Origin: Faecalibacterium prausnitzii
GTDB lineage: Bacteria > Bacillota > Clostridia > Oscillospirales > Ruminococcaceae
Assembly (NCBI GenBank): GCA_002313795.1
Contig: DCCL01000198.1
Location: 2,473-7,855 of the forward strand
DNA: 5,383 bases
Reading direction: 5' to 3'
The notes below the pieces were generated by a model. It made no database searches. It was not told the DNA's origin and was given only the letters and a program-made list of their open reading frames with translations. Positions 1-5,383 of this stretch are shown here, piece by piece. Position 1 is the stretch's first letter. The number at the start of each line of letters is the position of its first letter. Made by a program: the position numbers and the translations under genes.

Positions 1-141
1 GGCATCGAGCGTGTCTTCCCCATCAACAGCCCCTTCGTTGAGAAGGTCACTGTTGTCCGCCGTGGTAAGGTTCGCCGCGCAAAGCTGTTCTACCTGCGTG
101 GCCGCACCGGCAAGGCTGCCAAGGTCAAGAGCGATATTTGA
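1..141 (+). CDS. rplS: 50S ribosomal protein L19, C-terminal part (5' end outside window)
   Basis: The reading frame is open from base 1 and ends at TGA 139-141, giving the last 46 residues. The peptide [20 protein letters not shown] followed by [21 protein letters not shown] is the highly conserved C-terminal half of bacterial L19. L19 usually has about 115 residues, so roughly 70 N-terminal residues lie upstream of the window. L19 is a basic protein of the large subunit that sits near the interface with the 30S subunit and contributes to an intersubunit bridge. It is followed directly by an intrinsic terminator, so it looks like the last gene of its own transcription unit. In Firmicutes rplS commonly precedes the lepB/rbgA/rnhB genes, as here. 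Identity is secure; only the truncation by the window edge limits the call. Confidence 0.97.
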   Translation, partial: GIERVFPINSPFVEKVTVVRRGKVRRAKLFYLRGRTGKAAKVKSDI

Positions 142-163
142 TGATTCCCCGTTTCAAAGCGGG

Positions 164-200
164 AGAAAAGGGGGCAACTTGTTTGTCCCCTTTTTTCTGT
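164..200 (+). terminator. Rho-independent terminator after rplS
   Basis: Bases 166-177 (AAAAGGGGGCAA) pair with 183-194 (TTGTCCCCTTTT) around the five-base loop CTTGT, with one G-T pair. The stem can extend to 164/196. It ends in a T-rich tail, TTCTGTTTT, typical of an intrinsic terminator. It starts 22 bases after the rplS stop codon. A smaller GC hairpin (about 148-163, CCCG against CGGG) lies just ahead of it. The A-rich left arm mirrors the T-tail, so some activity in the opposite direction is possible. Confidence 0.88.
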
Positions 201-267
201 TTTATCACGGGTCTTACAGCAGCCACAGAAAACCGGACATCTGCCCGGACAGAGAGGTGCATCAGAT
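201..267 (+). other. rplS-lepB spacer after the terminator
   Basis: This short non-coding stretch should hold a promoter for the lepB block if the terminator is efficient, but I see no convincing -35/-10 pair in it. It contains a 7-base direct repeat, CCGGACA, at 233-239 and 245-251. The lepB ribosome binding site AGAGAGGTG (251-259) follows at once and overlaps the last base of the second copy. Confidence 0.45.
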
Positions 268-825
268 ATGGAACAGCCTGAACAGACAACCGCACAGCCC
301 GCCGTCCGCGGGCAGAGCTTGCTGGAGTGGTACGAAGCCCTCATCTCGGCAGCGCTGGTGCTGGTGCTGATATTTTCCTTCTTTTTCCGCATCATTCAGG
401 TGGATGGTGAGTCGATGGTGCCCACCCTGCAGAACGGGGACAAGCTCATCGTCTGGGGCGCGGGCTATGAACCCCAGCGGGGCGATGTGGTCATCGTGGA
501 CAGCTACACCAGCTACGGCAAGCCACTGGTCAAGCGGGTCATCGCTAAAGGCGGCGATACCATCTCCATCGATTACGCCACCGGTACGGTGACGGTCAAC
601 GGTGAAGTGCTGGAAGAAGATTATATCGCAGAGCCGACCTATCTGGGCTATGACGTAGAGTTTCCCTACACCGTCCCGGAAGGGACTGTGTTCGTGATGG
701 GTGACAACCGCAACGCCTCGCTGGACAGCCGTTCCACCTATGTGGGCTGCATCAGTGAAGAGGATATACTGGGCAAAGTGCTGTTCTGCTTTTTGCCCTT
801 TTCGGATTTTGGAGTAGTAAAATGA
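268..825 (+). CDS. lepB: Signal peptidase I (type I leader peptidase)
   Basis: This 185-residue protein is a membrane-bound serine protease that cleaves signal peptides from exported proteins on the outer face of the cytoplasmic membrane. One N-terminal membrane segment runs at about residues 24-43. Box B follows directly: GESMVPTL, with catalytic Ser49. The catalytic lysine is Lys89 in VKRVIAKGGD (box D), and box E is MGDNRNASLDSR at 144-155. The length and single membrane anchor fit the short Gram-positive SipS-like type rather than the longer E. coli form. The ATG at 268 has AGAGAGGTG eight bases upstream and sits just before the membrane anchor, which supports this start. The stop overlaps the rbgA start by four bases (ATGA). 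The only odd point is the lack of a clear promoter downstream of the rplS terminator. The symbol is generic; sipS would serve equally. Confidence 0.95.
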   Translation: MEQPEQTTAQPAVRGQSLLEWYEALISAALVLVLIFSFFFRIIQVDGESMVPTLQNGDKLIVWGAGYEPQRGDVVIVDSYTSYGKPLVKRVIAKGGDTISIDYATGTVTVNGEVLEEDYIAEPTYLGYDVEFPYTVPEGTVFVMGDNRNASLDSRSTYVGCISEEDILGKVLFCFLPFSDFGVVK

Positions 826-1745
826 ACAATCAGGACACCCGGTTTGCAAACCAATACAATATCCAGTGGTTTCCGGGCCATATGACCAAGACGCTGCGGA
901 TGATGGAGCAGGAGATCCAGCACGTTGACGCAAGTCTTGTTCTGCTGGACGCCCGCATCCCGCTGTCCAGTCTCAACCCGGAGATCGAGCGCATCACGGC
1001 CCGCAAGCCCAAGCTCTATGCGCTGAATAAGGCCGACTTGGCCGACCCCGCTGTGACGGAGGAGTGGATCCGCTACTTCCGCGCAGCAGACGCAGGCTGT
1101 GTTGCCATCAGCGCCAAGCAGAAGGGCGGAGCCAATGCGGTAAAGGCTGCCATTGAAAAAGAACTGTCCGGTCTGCTGGCCCGCCGCCAGAACCGCGGCA
1201 TGGGCGGTGCAAAGACGCAGGTGATGCTCTGCGGCATCCCCAACGTGGGTAAATCCACTTTTATCAACACCTTTGCGGGCTCTGCCCGCGCCAAGGCGGC
1301 TGACCGTCCCGGCGTGACCAAAGGCAAGCAGTGGGTCAGCACCGATAAGTTTGACCTGCTGGATATGCCCGGCGTGCTCTGGAAAAAATTCGATTCCAAG
1401 ACCATCGCTTCCAACCTGGCCTTCATCGGCTCCATTAAGGACGACATTCTGGATGTCGAGGAGCTGGCCATGAACCTGCTGGATGAGGTGCGCCGCAATT
1501 ATCCCGACCTGGTGGCCCGGCGCTACAAGCTGGACGCCGAAACGATGGCTCTGCCCCCCTATGAGCTGATGGAAGCCATTGGCCGCAAGCGGGGCCTGCT
1601 GGTACGGGGCGGAGAGGTGAACACCGAGCGCTGCGCCGTCATGCTGGTGGATGAGTTCCGCGCCTGCAAGTGGGGCCGCATCTCGCTGGAGCGCCCGCCC
1701 CAGCGGGACGACCTGACCGACTTTGCCGAGGAGGACGGAGAATGA
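822..1745 (+). CDS. rbgA: Ribosome biogenesis GTPase A (circularly permuted GTPase)
   Basis: This 307-residue protein matches the YlqF/RbgA family, which acts late in 50S subunit assembly and helps incorporate late ribosomal proteins. The GTPase motifs are in the permuted order G4-G5-G1-G2-G3: NKAD (69-72), SAK (97-99), GIPNVGKST (138-146), RPGVTKG with Thr166, and DMPG (181-184). The WFPGHM signature is at 16-21; its His20 corresponds to the catalytic His9 of Bacillus subtilis RbgA. The C-terminal portion, after about 200, fits the family's RNA-binding helical domain. The start has GGAG at 811-814, inside the end of lepB, and overlaps the lepB stop as ATGA. Two small differences from the Bacillus protein are an N-terminal extension of about 11 residues and Met in place of the usual Thr in the DxPG motif. 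The family call is very secure. Confidence 0.96.
   Translation: MNNQDTRFANQYNIQWFPGHMTKTLRMMEQEIQHVDASLVLLDARIPLSSLNPEIERITARKPKLYALNKADLADPAVTEEWIRYFRAADAGCVAISAKQKGGANAVKAAIEKELSGLLARRQNRGMGGAKTQVMLCGIPNVGKSTFINTFAGSARAKAADRPGVTKGKQWVSTDKFDLLDMPGVLWKKFDSKTIASNLAFIGSIKDDILDVEELAMNLLDEVRRNYPDLVARRYKLDAETMALPPYELMEAIGRKRGLLVRGGEVNTERCAVMLVDEFRACKWGRISLERPPQRDDLTDFAEEDGE
1728..1734 (+). promoter_or_regulatory. Ribosome binding site deciding the rnhB start
   Basis: GAGGAGG lies inside the 3' end of rbgA, seven bases before the ATG at 1742. The rnhB frame is also open upstream to an ATG at 1670, which would add 24 residues of low-complexity Ala/Pro/Arg sequence with no family resemblance. The strong site, together with the ATGA overlap, favours 1742. 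Confidence 0.8.
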
Positions 1746-2386
1746 AGCGCCGGACGGATGAGGAGATATCGGCTCCGCTCTACGCTTTTGATGCTGATAT
1801 CCGGGCACAGTATGGCTGTTTTGCCGGTGTGGACGAGGCAGGCCGTGGCCCGCTCTGCGGCCCTGTCTGCGTTGCCGCCTGCATCCTTGACCCCGAAAAC
1901 CCGGTCTATGGCATCAACGATTCCAAAAAGCTGACCGAGAAAAAGCGGGAAGCCCTCTTTGAGCAAATCGTCGAAAAGGCACTTGCTTATAAAATCGTGT
2001 TCGTGGGCCCGGATATCATCGACCGGGACAACATCCTGAACGCCACCATGGGCGGGATGCGTCAGGCAGTGGAAGAGCTGGACATCGTGCCCAACCTTGT
2101 TCTGATCGATGGCAACCGTACCCCGGCAGGGCTTACCATGCCCGCGCAGCCGGTGGTCAAAGGCGATGCAACCAGCGCCAGCATCGGTGCAGCTTCCGTG
2201 CTGGCCAAGGTCAGCCGGGACCGCTATATGATGGAGCTGGACAAGCAGTATCCCCAGTATCAGCTGGCAAAACACAAGGGCTATCCCACCAAGCTGCACT
2301 ATGAACTCATCGCCCAGTATGGCATCCAGCCGTTTTACCGCCGCAGCTTCCTCAAAAAGCAGGGCTACTGGCCCGAGGGCAAGTGA
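1742..2386 (+). CDS. rnhB: Ribonuclease HII
   Basis: This 214-residue protein cuts the RNA strand of RNA-DNA hybrids and starts removal of single ribonucleotides misincorporated into DNA. The family signature [14 protein letters not shown] occupies residues 29-42 and supplies the acidic residues Asp31 and Glu32. NDSKKL (59-64) and IDGN with Asp123 follow, and the fourth metal ligand is Asp142 in [18 protein letters not shown]. All four D-E-D-D residues are therefore present, and the GRG motif that contacts the 2'-hydroxyl is intact at 34-36. The absence of a long N-terminal TBP-like domain separates it from RNase HIII. The start at 1742 overlaps the rbgA stop by four bases, and rbgA-rnhB adjacency is a familiar Firmicutes arrangement. 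The downstream yraN start overlaps this stop by one base, so the genes are almost certainly co-transcribed. Confidence 0.96.
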   Translation: MKRRTDEEISAPLYAFDADIRAQYGCFAGVDEAGRGPLCGPVCVAACILDPENPVYGINDSKKLTEKKREALFEQIVEKALAYKIVFVGPDIIDRDNILNATMGGMRQAVEELDIVPNLVLIDGNRTPAGLTMPAQPVVKGDATSASIGAASVLAKVSRDRYMMELDKQYPQYQLAKHKGYPTKLHYELIAQYGIQPFYRRSFLKKQGYWPEGK

Positions 2387-2754
2387 TGGACCGGGCTGAG
2401 ACCGGTCGCAGGGGAGAGGCCGTTGCTGCCCGTTTCTATCAGAAACAGGGGGCAGAGCTGCTTACCCACAACTATCACACCCGGGTGGGAGAGATCGACC
2501 TGATCCTCCGGGAGCCGGACGGTACCTTCGTGTTCTGCGAGGTGAAGACCCGCGCCCCGGATTCCCTTGCGACACCCGCCGCAGCAGTGGATGCTGCCAA
2601 ACAGCGCCGGGTCATCGCGTCGGCTGCATTGTATCTTCAGGCCGCCGGTCAGAGTGACGAGCCGGTGCGTTTTGACGTTGCCGAGGTGACCCCTCTTGAC
2701 AGCGGGCGCTGGATGGTACATATTATAAGGGGTGCTTTTTGTGCCAAAAACTGA
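2386..2754 (+). CDS. yraN: UPF0102 / YraN family protein (nuclease-like fold, role unclear)
   Basis: This 122-residue protein fits the usual length of about 120 for the UPF0102 family. Visible signatures are GRRGEAVAARFY (7-18), with Glu11; NYHTRVGEIDLI (29-40), with Asp38; and FCEVKTR (50-56), with Glu52 and Lys54. The D...ExK arrangement is that of the restriction-endonuclease-like (PD-(D/E)xK) fold, so a nucleic-acid-processing role is plausible, but no well-established reaction is known to me. Its position straight after rnhB is common in bacteria and hints at a DNA repair or recombination link. The ATG at 2386 overlaps the rnhB stop as TGATG and lies six bases after GAGGG (2375-2379). 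A GTG at 2383 would add one residue but leaves only three bases of spacing, so ATG is preferred. Confidence 0.92.
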   Translation: MDRAETGRRGEAVAARFYQKQGAELLTHNYHTRVGEIDLILREPDGTFVFCEVKTRAPDSLATPAAAVDAAKQRRVIASAALYLQAAGQSDEPVRFDVAEVTPLDSGRWMVHIIRGAFCAKN

Positions 2755-2818
2755 AGCACCCGGTGGGAAAAGGCAGAAAAACGGCACTGCGCCGCTGCCG
2801 CACGATGGGGCCGAATGA
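2741..2818 (+). CDS. Possible 25-codon leader ORF between yraN and thrC (tentative)
   Basis: A GTG at 2741 opens a 25-codon frame ending at TGA 2816-2818. The peptide begins MPKTEAPGGKRQKNG and ends LPHDGAE. It overlaps the last 14 bases of yraN in another frame. In its favour, AAGGGG at 2727-2732 lies eight bases upstream, a reasonable ribosome binding site, and its stop overlaps a second mini-ORF start as ATGA. It has no recognisable domain. Only two of its codons are Thr, so it is not a classical Thr attenuator peptide. A frame this short can easily arise by chance, so it is listed as a candidate only. Confidence 0.22.
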   Translation: MPKTEAPGGKRQKNGTAPLPHDGAE

Positions 2819-2840
2819 TGGGCCTCCTGGCAAAAAGGAG
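2807..2840 (+). promoter_or_regulatory. Possible hairpin pair controlling the thrC ribosome binding site
   Basis: The thrC ribosome binding site AAGGAG (2835-2840) can be paired: CTCCT (2824-2828) is complementary to AGGAG (2836-2840) across a seven-base loop. A competing hairpin pairs 2807-2812 (GGGGCC) with 2821-2826 (GGCCTC), including one G-T pair, and uses three of the same bases. The two cannot form together, which is the geometry of a small translational switch. Both stems are short (5-6 bp), no known riboswitch core or T-box signature is visible, and this may be coincidental. Confidence 0.25.
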
Positions 2841-2847
2841 CGATTAA
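2815..2847 (+). CDS. Possible 10-codon mini-ORF ending two bases before thrC (tentative)
   Basis: ATG 2815 opens the frame MMGLLAKRSD, ending at TAA 2845-2847, just two bases before the thrC ATG at 2850. Its start overlaps the stop of the preceding 25-codon candidate. Its translation would run straight through the thrC ribosome binding site region, so it could either couple translation to thrC or compete with it. The only ribosome binding site is GGGG at 2807-2810, which is weak and rather close. Chance occurrence is quite possible. Confidence 0.17.
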   Translation: MMGLLAKRSD

Positions 2848-2849
2848 CG

Positions 2850-4310
2850 ATGAAATTTTTCAGCACGAGAGACCGCAACCGTATTGTGACCGCCTCCCAG
2901 GCGATCGCACAGGGCCTGTCGGATGAAGGCGGCCTGTTTGTTCCGGAGAGCTTCCCGAAAGTAGATGTAAAAGCCCTCTGTCAGCTGGATTATCCTCAGC
3001 TGGCCGCTGCCGTGGTCAGCGAATATCTGACGGATTACTCCAGGGATTTCCTTGCTGACGCTGCACGCAAGACCTACGGAGAGGCTTTCGGCGGCAGGGC
3101 AGGCTATCTGGCCCCGGTGGAAGGGGATACCTATGCGCTGGAACTGTGGCACGGCCCGACCTGCGCGTTCAAGGATTATGCCCTTCAGCTGATGCCCAAG
3201 CTTCTGGTGGAGGCCAAGAAGAACCTTTCCTGCACCGAAAAGACCCTTATCCTCGTGGCAACCAGCGGCGATACCGGCAAGGCCGCACTGGACGGCTACC
3301 ACGACATCCCGGGCGTTGAGATCGCGGTGTTCTACCCCACGGGCGGCACCAGCGAGATCCAGCGTTTGCAGATGGCGACTCAGGAGGGCGCAAACGTTGC
3401 AGTCTATGCGGTTCGCGGCAACTTCGACGATGCCCAGACCGGCGTGAAGAAGGTCTTTGGCGATAAGGCCATCGCCGCTGAACTGGAAAAGCGGAACATC
3501 CGCCTGTCCAGCGCCAACTCCATCAACTGGGGCCGTCTCGTGCCGCAGATCGTCTACTACTTCGCTGCCTACGCCCAGCTGCTCAAGGCTGAAAAGATCG
3601 CATTCGGTGACGAAGTGGATTTCTGCGTGCCTACGGGCAACTTTGGTGACATCCTGGCCGGTTACTACGCCAAGCAGATGGGTCTGCCGGTGGGCAGGCT
3701 GGTCTGTGCCTCCAACGAGAACAATGTCCTGACCGATTTCCTCACCACCGGTACTTATACCGCAAAGCGTGAGTTCTTCAAGACCACTTCCCCCAGCATG
3801 GACATCCTCATCTCTTCCAATCTGGAGCGCCTGCTCTATCACGTCACCGGCAGCGACACCGAGGTGGCGGGCCTGATGAAGAGCCTCGCCGAGACCGGCA
3901 GCTATACCGTCCGGCCCGACACGCTGGCCAAGATCCAGGAGACCTTCCTCTGCGGCTGGAGCAGTGAGGAACAGGTGGCAGGGGAGATCCGTGCCCGTTA
4001 CGAGAAGGATCATTATCTCTGCGATACCCATACGGCGGTAGCATTCCATGTTGCCAGCCAGAAAAAGCGGGAGGGCGTTCCCATGGTGGTGCTCTCCACC
4101 GCTTCGCCCTTCAAGTTCCCCCGCAGCGTGCTGGAGGCACTGGGCCATACGGCACCGGAAAACGATTTCGAAGCCATGCAGGCTCTGGAAGCAGCTACCG
4201 GCTGCGCAGCACCGGCCAGCCTTGCCGCCCTGCGGCAGAAGGCCGAGCGGTTCAGCACCATCATCGACCCGGATCAGATTGCGGCGGTGGCGCTGGGCTA
4301 TCAGTCCTAA
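2850..4310 (+). CDS. thrC: Threonine synthase
   Basis: This 486-residue PLP-dependent enzyme converts O-phospho-L-homoserine and water to L-threonine and phosphate, the last step of threonine synthesis. The N-terminus MKFFSTRD followed by LSDEGGLFVPE (23-33) is typical of the family. The PLP-binding lysine is Lys108 in GPTCAFKDYALQ. ATSGDTGKAAL begins at 137, the phosphate-binding loop is PTGNFGD (261-267), and LSTASPFKFP lies around 415-424. The length matches the longer threonine synthases (E. coli and clostridial type) rather than the shorter Bacillus type. The frame is open upstream to 2739, but those 37 codons look unrelated to the family. AAGGAG at 2835-2840 lies nine bases before ATG 2850, so that start is chosen. 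No hom or thrB is adjacent in this window. The metallophosphoesterase gene begins 24 bases after the stop, so the two are probably co-transcribed. Confidence 0.95.
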   Translation: MKFFSTRDRNRIVTASQAIAQGLSDEGGLFVPESFPKVDVKALCQLDYPQLAAAVVSEYLTDYSRDFLADAARKTYGEAFGGRAGYLAPVEGDTYALELWHGPTCAFKDYALQLMPKLLVEAKKNLSCTEKTLILVATSGDTGKAALDGYHDIPGVEIAVFYPTGGTSEIQRLQMATQEGANVAVYAVRGNFDDAQTGVKKVFGDKAIAAELEKRNIRLSSANSINWGRLVPQIVYYFAAYAQLLKAEKIAFGDEVDFCVPTGNFGDILAGYYAKQMGLPVGRLVCASNENNVLTDFLTTGTYTAKREFFKTTSPSMDILISSNLERLLYHVTGSDTEVAGLMKSLAETGSYTVRPDTLAKIQETFLCGWSSEEQVAGEIRARYEKDHYLCDTHTAVAFHVASQKKREGVPMVVLSTASPFKFPRSVLEALGHTAPENDFEAMQALEAATGCAAPASLAALRQKAERFSTIIDPDQIAAVALGYQS

Positions 4311-4334
4311 GACCAGAACAGGAGTAAAACAACT

Positions 4335-5018
4335 ATGGCACTTTTTGTGCTTGGCGATACCCATCTTTCTCTGGGCGCTTCCAAGCCGATGGATATCTTT
4401 CCCGGGTGGGACGGCTATGTGGAGCGTCTGGAGCGCAACTGGCGCAAGCTCATCAAGCCGGAAGATACCATCGTGCTGGCGGGCGATATCAGCTGGGCCA
4501 TGCGCCTGACCGATACCCGGAAGGACTTTGAATTTTTACAGCAGCTGCCGGGGCAGAAGCTCATCATGAAGGGCAACCATGATTACTGGTGGACGACGGC
4601 CAATAAGATGAACGCTTATCTGAAGGCAGAAGGCTTTGATACTCTCCACATTCTGCACAACAACTCCTACTCCGTGGAGGGCTACGCCATCTGCGGCACC
4701 CGGGGTTGGCTGTTCGATGTGGGGGAGCCCCACGACGAAAAGGTGATGAACCGGGAGATCGGGCGGCTGAAGATGAGTCTGGATGCTGCGGAACCGGGAC
4801 TGGAAAAGCTGGTGTTCCTGCATTATCCGCCGGTCTACACCGGCACCAGCGCTCCGGAGATCGTGGCGACCCTGAAAGCCTACGGCATCAAGACCTGCTA
4901 CTATGGGCATCTGCACGGCAATGCCATCCGCTACGCTGTGCAGGGAGATGTGGACGGCATCCGCTACAAGCTCGTCAGCGCCGATGGGCTGCGTTTCTGC
5001 CCCTACCGCATCAACTGA
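4335..5018 (+). CDS. Metallophosphoesterase, COG1768-like predicted phosphohydrolase
   Basis: This 227-residue protein carries the full calcineurin-like phosphoesterase motif set: GDTH (Asp8, His10), GDISWAM (Asp51), KGNHDYWW (Asn81, His82, Asp83), LHYPP (His163) and YGHLHG (His192, His194). These residues bind two metal ions that activate water for phosphoester hydrolysis. GDISWAM and GNHDYWW resemble the YpbG/COG1768 group of predicted phosphohydrolases, whose substrates I do not know. There is no signal peptide or membrane segment, so it is probably cytoplasmic. The protein is about the size of a bare catalytic domain. AGGAG at 4320-4324 is ten bases before the ATG, which begins directly at the first beta strand. 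It follows thrC by 24 bases with no terminator visible between them. A role linked to threonine synthesis is not implied by the sequence. Confidence 0.88.
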   Translation: MALFVLGDTHLSLGASKPMDIFPGWDGYVERLERNWRKLIKPEDTIVLAGDISWAMRLTDTRKDFEFLQQLPGQKLIMKGNHDYWWTTANKMNAYLKAEGFDTLHILHNNSYSVEGYAICGTRGWLFDVGEPHDEKVMNREIGRLKMSLDAAEPGLEKLVFLHYPPVYTGTSAPEIVATLKAYGIKTCYYGHLHGNAIRYAVQGDVDGIRYKLVSADGLRFCPYRIN

Positions 5019-5064
5019 GCCGGAATGAAAAGCGGCAGAAATAACAAAAAGTCAAAATTTGGGG

Positions 5065-5093
5065 TGGCAATTCTATCACAAGCGTGCTATAAT
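5065..5093 (+). promoter_or_regulatory. Probable tig promoter (extended -10)
   Basis: A perfect TATAAT at 5088-5093 is preceded by TG one base upstream (TGCTATAAT), an extended -10 element for the housekeeping sigma factor. At 17-base spacing the -35 position reads TGGCAA (5065-5070), a poor match to TTGACA, which is tolerable with an extended -10. Transcription would start near 5100, giving a leader of about 135 bases before tig. Confidence 0.75.
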
Positions 5094-5125
5094 AGGTTTT
5101 GACGCGATTGTTGCACCCAATTTGA

Positions 5126-5168
5126 GCGCGCGCGTCCCCGCATTTCGCAAACAGCAAGGACGCGGTGC
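5126..5168 (+). other. Stable stem-loop in the tig leader
   Basis: CGCGTCC (5131-5137) pairs perfectly with GGACGCG (5158-5164) around a 20-base loop. The stem continues outward as GCGC (5126-5129) against GTGC (5165-5168), with one bulged G at 5130 and one G-T pair, giving 11 bp in all. There is no T-run after it, so it is not a terminator. A second smaller hairpin, GGCAG (5181-5185) with CTGCC (5194-5198), follows. Both leave the tig ribosome binding site free. They may protect the messenger or control it; I recognise no known riboswitch. Confidence 0.5.
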
Positions 5169-5234
5169 GCGGTTGCAGGCGGCAGATTTCTCACTGCCCC
5201 AACGCAATAGAATATTTGAGTGGAGGATACACAA

Positions 5235-5383
5235 ATGAATTTCATCAAGTGCGAAAAGCTCGAGAAGAGCATGGCAGAGCTGCAGTTCTCCATCGACGCT
5301 GAGGCCTTCAAGGGCGCAGTTGCCGATGTCTTCAAGAAGGAGGGCAAGAAGTACGCTGTCCCCGGCTTCCGTAAGGGCAAGGC
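5235..5383 (+). CDS. tig: Trigger factor, N-terminal part (3' end outside window)
   Basis: The frame starts at ATG 5235 and runs off the window after 49 codons plus two bases. Trigger factor is a ribosome-bound chaperone and peptidyl-prolyl isomerase that meets new proteins at the exit tunnel by docking on ribosomal protein L23. The visible peptide is the start of the ribosome-binding domain. It ends with VPGFRKGK (42-49), the conserved docking loop signature in which FRK contacts the ribosome. GGAGGA (5222-5227) lies seven bases before the ATG, a strong ribosome binding site. The full protein is normally about 430 residues, so nearly 90 percent is missing here. It appears to begin its own transcription unit from the promoter near 5090. 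In many bacteria clpP and clpX follow tig, but that cannot be checked here. Confidence 0.93.
   Translation, partial: MNFIKCEKLEKSMAELQFSIDAEAFKGAVADVFKKEGKKYAVPGFRKGK

Larger units (their letters stand above)
5019..5234 (+). other. Intergenic region between the phosphoesterase gene and tig
   Basis: This 216-base region holds no supportable gene. It contains the tig promoter (about 5065-5093), inverted repeats around it and a structured leader (5126-5198). A weak 4-bp hairpin, GCCG/CGGC (5019-5022 with 5033-5036), follows the phosphoesterase stop but has no T-tail. A firm terminator for the upstream operon is therefore not visible, and some read-through into tig is possible. Confidence 0.7.

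Noticed and set aside
1670..1741. Upstream extension of RNase HII from ATG 1670
   Set aside because: It would overlap rbgA by 76 bases and add an Ala/Pro/Arg-rich stretch foreign to the family. ATG 1742 has GAGGAGG and the ATGA overlap.
738..1808. Minus-strand frame of 356 codons across lepB, rbgA and rnhB
   Set aside because: It lies antisense to three well-supported genes, has no motif I recognise, and spans gene boundaries in a way that suggests a shadow.
2739..2849. Upstream extension of threonine synthase by 37 codons
   Set aside because: It would need a TTG start. The added residues do not resemble the family N-terminus, while ATG 2850 has a well-placed AAGGAG and the typical MKFFSTRD start.
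2755..2849. T-box or other known riboswitch ahead of thrC
   Set aside because: The spacer is only 95 bases and has no T-box sequence, specifier loop or terminator hairpin with a T-run.
2844..4364. Long minus-strand frame (506 codons) opposite thrC
   Set aside because: It mirrors thrC, which has full family motifs. GC-rich coding sequence with biased third positions commonly leaves long open antisense frames, and the antisense peptide shows no recognisable domain.
4048..4509. Plus-strand frame overlapping the end of thrC and the start of the phosphoesterase gene
   Set aside because: Both genes it overlaps are well supported in other frames. The peptide is rich in Arg, Ser, Pro and Trp, as expected of an out-of-frame reading.
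1..5383. Mobile elements, CRISPR arrays, tRNA or rRNA genes
   Set aside because: I saw no transposase-like protein, no terminal inverted repeats with target duplications, no regularly spaced repeats and no tRNA-like or rRNA-like sequence.

Overview
This window is a housekeeping segment of a GC-rich (upper 50s percent by eye) Gram-positive chromosome. Every complete gene is on the + strand. The order rplS - lepB - rbgA - rnhB - yraN, followed by thrC, a metallophosphoesterase and tig, together with strong AGGAGG-type ribosome binding sites, points to the Clostridia. Protein style, GC content and gene order suggest the Oscillospiraceae/Ruminococcaceae, perhaps Faecalibacterium or a relative. 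That genus guess is inference; no rRNA marker is present.

Layout: bases 1-141 are the 3' end of rplS (ribosomal protein L19), closed by a strong intrinsic terminator at about 164-200. After a 126-base gap comes a tightly packed block: lepB (268-825), rbgA (822-1745), rnhB (1742-2386) and yraN (2386-2754). Each junction overlaps by 4, 4 and 1 bases, so translation is very probably coupled. A 95-base spacer with a possible mini-ORF relay and a hairpin over the ribosome binding site leads into thrC (2850-4310). A COG1768-like metallophosphoesterase follows 24 bases later (4335-5018). A 216-base intergenic region then holds a recognisable extended -10 promoter and a structured leader for tig (trigger factor, 5235 to beyond the window).

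The genes share a growth theme rather than one pathway: ribosome assembly (L19, RbgA), folding and export of new proteins (trigger factor, signal peptidase I), removal of RNA from DNA (RNase HII), a nuclease-like protein of unclear role (YraN), and the last step of threonine synthesis (ThrC). I saw no mobile element, CRISPR array, tRNA or rRNA. No new multi-gene system is evident. The points worth a second look are regulatory: the thrC leader, and the tig promoter and leader.
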